From an uncultured Faecalibacterium sp. (GTDB lineage: Bacteria > Bacillota > Clostridia > Oscillospirales > Ruminococcaceae), in the NCBI GenBank assembly GCA_934553285.1, contig CAKTFD010000049.1:1-16509 (forward strand): 16,509 nt of DNA. The letters are read 5' to 3'. The notes below the pieces were generated by a model, which was not told where the DNA came from, did no database searches, and worked only from the letters and a program-made list of their open reading frames with translations. Below, one piece after another: positions 12,696 through 16,509 of the stretch (positions within the stretch are counted from its first letter, which is position 1; each line of letters starts with the position of its first letter). The translations under genes were made by a program, and so were the position numbers.

Positions 12696-12815
12696 TGCTG
12701 AAACGGGAGGAGAAGCATGCCTTGTATACACGATGCGCAAAAGAGAGAAAATGGCTGCAAAACTGCCGAAAAACAGATGAAATATCGAAAAAAGCAGGGG
12801 AACCGCGCTTGCAGG

Positions 12816-12855
12816 GTAGACGCTCTTCGGCGGCAGGATAAATACGGTATACAGG
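12816..12855 (+). repeat. Degenerate third copy of the promoter-like element
   Basis: GTAGACGCTCTTCGGCGG, then an A-rich part and CGGTATACAGG, follows the order of copies 1 and 2 but needs a one-base shift and lacks the symmetric right arm. No plus-strand gene follows it, so it is either a decayed copy or chance. Confidence 0.3.
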
Positions 12856-12901
12856 ACATTGAACAGAAATGGCCGAACAGCAAAACGGGTGGAGGACTGT
12901 A

Positions 12902-13918
12902 TTACCAGCGCAGCGTGGTGCCGGGGTAGTAGTGCGCCAGAATAGCTCGCCAGTCTGCCCCTTGCTCCGCCAAGGCTTTGGCACCCCACTGGCTCATGCC
13001 TACGCCGTGCCCATAGCCTTTGGTGGTAAAGGAAAATGTCCCGCTTTGGTAAGCGACCGTAAAGCAGGCGCTGCGCAGCCCCAGCGCTTTGCGCAGGGCG
13101 GTGCCGCGCACCGTCTGCCCGCATACCGGCAGGGTGTCCACATAGCCGGATGGGGTGAGCACCGGTGTACCGAACCACTGCGCCTGCTGGGACAGGTCAG
13201 CGGCGATACCCAGCCGCTCGGCCAGCAGCTGCTGCAGCTGGGCGGCAGAGAGATTTAGGGTAAATGCATAATTTTCGGCGGCGGTGTCCGTGCTGCTGTC
13301 CACCGGCACAAGGTAGGGCAGGGCGGTACCCCAGACCTTCTCGCTGGCTTCGGTGCGGCCATTGGAAAGGGCAAAGTAGCTGGTCCCGGCAGGGGCGTCC
13401 CCATAATAAAGCACCTGCGGCTGGACGGCATCTACCAGGGCGGAAAGCCGGGCGTAGTTGGCCGCATATGCGGTGCCCCAGTAGCTGTGCAGCACGGCAT
13501 CGGTCAGGCAGCCCTGCCGCCGGGCGGGGTCTGCGGTGAACCAGGCGCCGTTTTCCTCGGTGCTGTGGTCCCGGCGGTAGAGGGCGTAGCTGTGCGCTGC
13601 CACAGCCTGTGCCTTGAGGGCTTCGTCCGGCCAGCTGACCGGCATCTCGGCGGCAACGGCACCGATGAGATATTCCCGCAGCGGCAGCTCTACCAGCTGC
13701 CCGGTGCCCTGGTCGGTAAAGCAGACGACATCGGCAGCATCGGCAGCGGGCGCAGGAGCGGACGCGCTGTCCTGGGCCAGAGAGGCGGGGGCGGAAGATG
13801 CGGTGTCCTGCGGGGCATCCTGCGCAAGCGCTGCGCAGGCAATGCGGTAGGCGGCCAGCGGCAGGGCACAGCCCAGCACCAGCAGAACGGCGCACAGCAG
13901 CAAAAAGGCTTTTTTCAT
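12902..13918 (-). CDS. spoIID: SpoIID/LytB-type peptidoglycan hydrolase
   Basis: 338-aa exported protein with the SpoIID domain, a lytic transglycosylase-like enzyme that cuts glycan strands and in spore formers drives engulfment. Residues 1-30 are a signal peptide or membrane anchor, followed by a low-complexity Ala/Pro/Ser/Asp linker (about 31-62). The domain starts with LREYLIGAVAAEMPVSW, with E91 in the position of the catalytic glutamate, and ends with GYGHGVGMSQWGAKALAEQG, the family signature. GGGAGG eight bases before the ATG sets the start. It stands alone, with no spoIIM or spoIIP nearby, and the Ala/Pro linker is more typical of surface proteins. If the host does not sporulate, a role in wall turnover is likelier. 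Confidence 0.9.
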   Translation of the reverse strand: MKKAFLLLCAVLLVLGCALPLAAYRIACAALAQDAPQDTASSAPASLAQDSASAPAPAADAADVVCFTDQGTGQLVELPLREYLIGAVAAEMPVSWPDEALKAQAVAAHSYALYRRDHSTEENGAWFTADPARRQGCLTDAVLHSYWGTAYAANYARLSALVDAVQPQVLYYGDAPAGTSYFALSNGRTEASEKVWGTALPYLVPVDSSTDTAAENYAFTLNLSAAQLQQLLAERLGIAADLSQQAQWFGTPVLTPSGYVDTLPVCGQTVRGTALRKALGLRSACFTVAYQSGTFSFTTKGYGHGVGMSQWGAKALAEQGADWRAILAHYYPGTTLRW

Positions 13919-13953
13919 GGCGGTATCCTCCCGGAAAACGATCTACAGGCTTT

Positions 13954-13959
13954 ATTATA
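13954..13959 (-). promoter_or_regulatory. Candidate -10 box of the SpoIID-like gene
   Basis: Minus strand TATAAT 36 bases upstream of the ATG. There is no consensus -35 at 16-18 bases, so the sigma factor or an activator remains open. Confidence 0.4.
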
Positions 13960-14026
13960 CGGTGCTGCGCCTGCAAACCGGTGCGAATCGGGCGATGATG
14001 CCTGCTTTTTTGCGTTTTGCGGTGAG

Positions 14027-14038
14027 AAGTGCGCACTT
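14027..14038. promoter_or_regulatory. 12-bp palindrome upstream of the citrate synthase promoter
   Basis: AAGTGCGCACTT is a perfect palindrome ending five bases before the -35 box, a usual position for an activator or repressor site. Confidence 0.5.
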
Positions 14039-14043
14039 TGCGC

Positions 14044-14072
14044 TTGAATTTACTTCACAAAAGCGATATCAT
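14044..14072 (+). promoter_or_regulatory. Promoter of the citrate synthase operon
   Basis: TTGAAT (14044-14049), a 17-base spacer and TATCAT (14067-14072), about 78 bases before the ATG at 14150. Confidence 0.65.
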
Positions 14073-14149
14073 AGACCTGTGTCCATCAAATAGAAGGATG
14101 GATGGGAATGGAAAGTATAAAAAGTAAGGATACGGAAAGGAGAACTCCT

Positions 14150-15520
14150 ATGAATTTTGCACATGCAGAAGTGACGACGCTGGATCCGACTACCATGCGC
14201 ACCCTGTGTGAGGAGTACATCGCCAACAACTACATCGACCCTGAGACCAGCGAGCGGCTGGGGGTCAAGCGCGGCCTGCGCAACCCGGATGGCACCGGCG
14301 TGCTGGCAGGCCTGACCAACGTCTGTGACGTTGTGGGCTATAAAAAGGATCAGGAAGGCCATGTGATCCCCACCCCCGGCAAACTGATCTACCGCGGTGT
14401 CAACATCAACGAGATCGTGGACGAGGCTTACCGCAACGACCGCTTTGTGTTTGAGGAAGTGATCTGGCTGCTGCTGTTCGGCAGCCTGCCCACCCAGGAG
14501 CAGCTGGACGACTTCTGCGAGATCCTGGCCGAGTCCCGCGCACTGCCGGACGGCTTTATGGATACCATGAACGCGCCCTCGCCCAATATCATGAACAAGC
14601 TGCAGCGCTGTGTGCTGGGCCTGTACTCCTACGATGACCATGCCGAGGATCTGAGCCTGGAAAACATCCTGAACCAGAGCATCAATCTGATCGCCAGTAT
14701 GCCTACCATGATGGTGAATGCCTACCAGATGAAGCGCCGCTATTATGATAAGCAGAGCATGTTCTTCCACCTGCCCAAGCCCGGCCAGAGCACGGCGGAG
14801 CACATCCTCAGCACCTACCGCCCGGACCAGAAGTTTACCCACGAGGAAGCCAAGCTGCTGGATATGTGCCTGCTGGTACATGCGGACCACGGCGGCGGCA
14901 ACTGCTCCACCTTTACCACCCGCGTGCTGTCCTCCTCGGGTACGGATACCTACTCGGCCATCGCTGCCGCCATCGGCGCACTGAAAGGCCCCAAGCACGG
15001 CGGCGCAAACCTGATGGTCAACCGCCAGCTGCAGGATATCCTCAAGCATGTGGAGAACCTGGACGATGACGACGAGGTGCGCGAGTATCTGCGCCGCATC
15101 CTGCGCAAGCAGGCCGGCGATGGCTCCGGACTGATCTACGGTATGGGACACGCGGTGTACACCATCAGCGACCCCCGTGAGGTCATCCTCAAGCAGCGCG
15201 CCCGCCATCTGGCCTATGAAAAGGGTTTTGAGGAAGAATATAACATGCTGTGTAGCATCGAACGCCTGGCCCCCGGCATCTTTGCCGAGGAAAAGGGCAG
15301 CTCCAAGCCGGTGTGTGCCAATGTGGACCTGTTCAGCGGCCTGATCTACAATATGCTGGGCATCTCCGAGGATCTGTATACGCCGCTGTTTGCCATCGCC
15401 CGTGTGCCGGGCTGGTGCGCACACCGGGTGGAAGAGGTGATCTTTGCCAACCGCATCATCCGCCCGGCATACAAGTATCTGGGCGTGCGCCAGAAATATA
15501 AGCCGATCGAGGAACGTTGA
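14150..15520 (+). CDS. Citrate synthase
   Basis: 456-aa cytosolic enzyme joining oxaloacetate and acetyl-CoA to citrate, the first step of the oxidative branch toward glutamate in many anaerobes. The active-site residues are in place: H247 in ADHGGGN, H334 in GMGHAVY followed by SDPR (CoA and substrate binding), and D393 in NVDLFSG. KHGGAN (282-287) is also conserved. The N-terminal extension of about 60 residues and the ERLGVKRGLRN segment recall clostridial citrate/2-methylcitrate synthases. AAGGAG at 14137-14142 supports ATG 14150; an in-frame ATG 16 codons upstream (14102) has no comparable ribosome site. The stop overlaps the next gene's start (TGATG), so the two are coupled. A methylcitrate preference cannot be excluded from sequence. 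Confidence 0.93.
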   Translation: MNFAHAEVTTLDPTTMRTLCEEYIANNYIDPETSERLGVKRGLRNPDGTGVLAGLTNVCDVVGYKKDQEGHVIPTPGKLIYRGVNINEIVDEAYRNDRFVFEEVIWLLLFGSLPTQEQLDDFCEILAESRALPDGFMDTMNAPSPNIMNKLQRCVLGLYSYDDHAEDLSLENILNQSINLIASMPTMMVNAYQMKRRYYDKQSMFFHLPKPGQSTAEHILSTYRPDQKFTHEEAKLLDMCLLVHADHGGGNCSTFTTRVLSSSGTDTYSAIAAAIGALKGPKHGGANLMVNRQLQDILKHVENLDDDDEVREYLRRILRKQAGDGSGLIYGMGHAVYTISDPREVILKQRARHLAYEKGFEEEYNMLCSIERLAPGIFAEEKGSSKPVCANVDLFSGLIYNMLGISEDLYTPLFAIARVPGWCAHRVEEVIFANRIIRPAYKYLGVRQKYKPIEER

Positions 15521-16302
15521 TGGAACCTTTAAAGTTGTTTGCTGTCATTCTCTGTGTGCTGCTGGGCCTTGGCCGCAGCGCAGATCTTGCCTTTGCGACC
15601 GATGCCGTGACCGGACTGTGCACCATCGGCTCGGTGTGGTGGCGGTATCTTGCGCTGGGCATCGCGGTGCTGGCTGCGGTGGCTGCAGGGCGCAGCTGTG
15701 CCGGAAAGGCGGAAGACCTCCGCAGCTGCCGCCCGGCGGCAGGCGTGCTGGCTTTTGCTGGGGCAATATGCCTGCTGGCAGCTGGCGCGGCACAGTTTTT
15801 GTTTGCAGCCGGGACGGTAAGCACCTTTGTGCGTATCCTGCTGGAGGTGGCGTGCGCCGTGTGGCTCAGTACCCTGGGGCGCAGCTGGCTGCACCGGGAA
15901 AACTGGCGTGCCCCATCCGGCGGGCTTCCGCTGGCGGTGGCGGGCAGTGCGCTGTTTTACTGGAACGTGCTGATGCGCTTTATGGAAAACAGCTCCAGCT
16001 GGCACCGGGTGCAGCCCACGGCAGCGGTCTGGCAGGAGCTGGCGGCGCTGCTGTTTTTGGCGGCGCTGGCCAGAGCGCTGTATCTGCCGCAGCCGGAAAA
16101 CGGCCGCGCCCTGCACACAGCGGGGCTGGCAGCATTCTGCCTTTGCCTGTGCTGGGAGCTGCCCCGGGTAGCGCTGCTGCTGTGCAGCCTTGGCTGGCGC
16201 GGTCCCGCCGTTTTGCCGGAGATCCTGACAGGCCTTGCGCTGTGCTGCATTGGCGGGATGGGGCTTGCCTGCACCGGCAGTGGAACGACGGGGAAAAACT
16301 GA
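15520..16302 (+). CDS. Multipass membrane protein, function unknown, coupled to citrate synthase
   Basis: 260-aa very hydrophobic protein with about seven predicted helices (roughly residues 5-22, 38-58, 74-95, 103-118, 134-150, 165-185, 200-222 and a last one near 228-248). Between them are short loops rich in Arg, Ser and Trp. Many cysteines are spread through the helices. No transporter or enzyme motif is recognised. The ATG at 15520 overlaps the citrate synthase TGA by one base, and GAGGAA (15509-15514) is its ribosome site. Cotranscription suggests a link to citrate or related acid metabolism, but that is only guilt by association. It could equally be a general membrane protein placed there by chance. 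Confidence 0.75.
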   Translation: MEPLKLFAVILCVLLGLGRSADLAFATDAVTGLCTIGSVWWRYLALGIAVLAAVAAGRSCAGKAEDLRSCRPAAGVLAFAGAICLLAAGAAQFLFAAGTVSTFVRILLEVACAVWLSTLGRSWLHRENWRAPSGGLPLAVAGSALFYWNVLMRFMENSSSWHRVQPTAAVWQELAALLFLAALARALYLPQPENGRALHTAGLAAFCLCLCWELPRVALLLCSLGWRGPAVLPEILTGLALCCIGGMGLACTGSGTTGKN

Positions 16303-16418
16303 CCCGAAAAAGCGCACAAGCCCTTAGTCTAATTGCCCAAAAGCGGAGCGGAAGGGTCTGCAAAATCGTACAAAATCAAAAAAAGATGGAATTGTGTTGT
16401 TAATTTTTTAGCAGATAC
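16303..16418 (+). other. Spacer after the citrate synthase operon
   Basis: No gene is seen. The first part is a GC-containing stretch with only weak pairing, followed by A- and T-rich sequence. I see no clear terminator for the preceding operon. Confidence 0.35.
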
Positions 16419-16447
16419 TTGAAAGTTTGCCGGTTTTGGTCTACAAT
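16419..16447 (+). promoter_or_regulatory. Promoter of the gene at the right edge
   Basis: TTGAAA (16419-16424), a 17-base spacer and TACAAT (16442-16447). Downstream, TTTATCC and GGGTAAA around GATTAT form an imperfect inverted repeat in the early transcript. Confidence 0.75.
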
Positions 16448-16502
16448 AAAGATACCGTGATTTATCCGATTATGGGTAAAATAATTAGGAGGTACTATTA
16501 CA

Positions 16503-16509
16503 ATGGCTG
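16503..16509 (+). CDS. Start of a gene cut by the window edge
   Basis: ATG at 16503 follows AGGAGG (16487-16492) and a consensus promoter. Only the first two codons (Met-Ala) are inside the window, so no product can be named. Confidence 0.6.

Noticed and set aside
12717..12929. 70-codon plus-strand frame between the GntR and SpoIID genes
   Set aside because: No convincing ribosome site, composition like non-coding sequence, and overlaps the possible degenerate repeat.
14069..15424. 451-codon open frame opposite citrate synthase
   Set aside because: Antisense shadow of a strongly conserved enzyme in GC-rich codons; no domain of its own.
15444..16403. 319-codon plus-strand frame over the membrane protein gene
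   Set aside because: Arg/Gly/Ala-rich shadow of the coupled membrane protein, with no ribosome site.

Overview
The window looks like a chromosomal segment of a GC-rich gut Clostridium of the Oscillospiraceae, most likely Faecalibacterium or a close relative. This is inferred from the gene content (EFR1-type flavodoxin/ferredoxin, two-iron superoxide reductase, orphan SpoIID, bacterial Pth2, secreted C69 peptidase), strong GGAGG ribosome sites, and GC-rich host genes. No taxon was tested by search.

Layout. 1-2561: short single-gene units for anaerobic redox and stress functions (EFR1 ferredoxin, a glycine-rich small membrane protein, a desulfoferrodoxin and an HD-domain protein). 2708-5150: a visibly AT-rich island holding a complete type II restriction-modification system. 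The cytosine-5 methyltransferase (+) converges on the putative endonuclease (-), which follows a controller-type HTH protein (-). A perfect 15-bp bidirectional terminator separates the two converging genes, and an ACTATAGT palindrome lies upstream of the controller gene. 5151-5607: a gene-poor flank with operator-like sites, a hairpin and a possible coding relic. 5608-9073: a secreted C69 dipeptidase, an AI-2E family permease (-), and a Pth2-type peptidyl-tRNA hydrolase whose promoter is covered by a long inverted repeat. 9079-10011: an AraC regulator (-). 10280-11859: an 84-aa HPr-like protein without the active histidine, a 51-aa two-helix membrane protein, an AAC(3)-family acetyltransferase, and a fragment resembling TraX. 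11923-13918: a GntR/FCD regulator and a SpoIID-like protein, both on the minus strand. 14150-16302: citrate synthase translationally coupled to an unknown multipass membrane protein. The first codons of a further gene lie at the right edge.

How the genes work together. The restriction, modification and controller genes form one functional module. The citrate synthase and membrane protein form one operon, and the 51-aa protein and acetyltransferase probably form another. Most other genes look monocistronic, with recognisable sigma-A type promoters (often with TATACTGA at -10) and strong bidirectional terminators between convergent genes.

Most worth following: the restriction-modification system with its unassigned endonuclease and candidate C-box; a 39-bp promoter/inverted-repeat element found twice (perhaps three times); the inverted repeat over the pth2 promoter; the HPr-like protein without a histidine; and the TraX-like remnant after the acetyltransferase. 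I did not see a CRISPR array, rRNA, tRNA, or intact insertion sequence.
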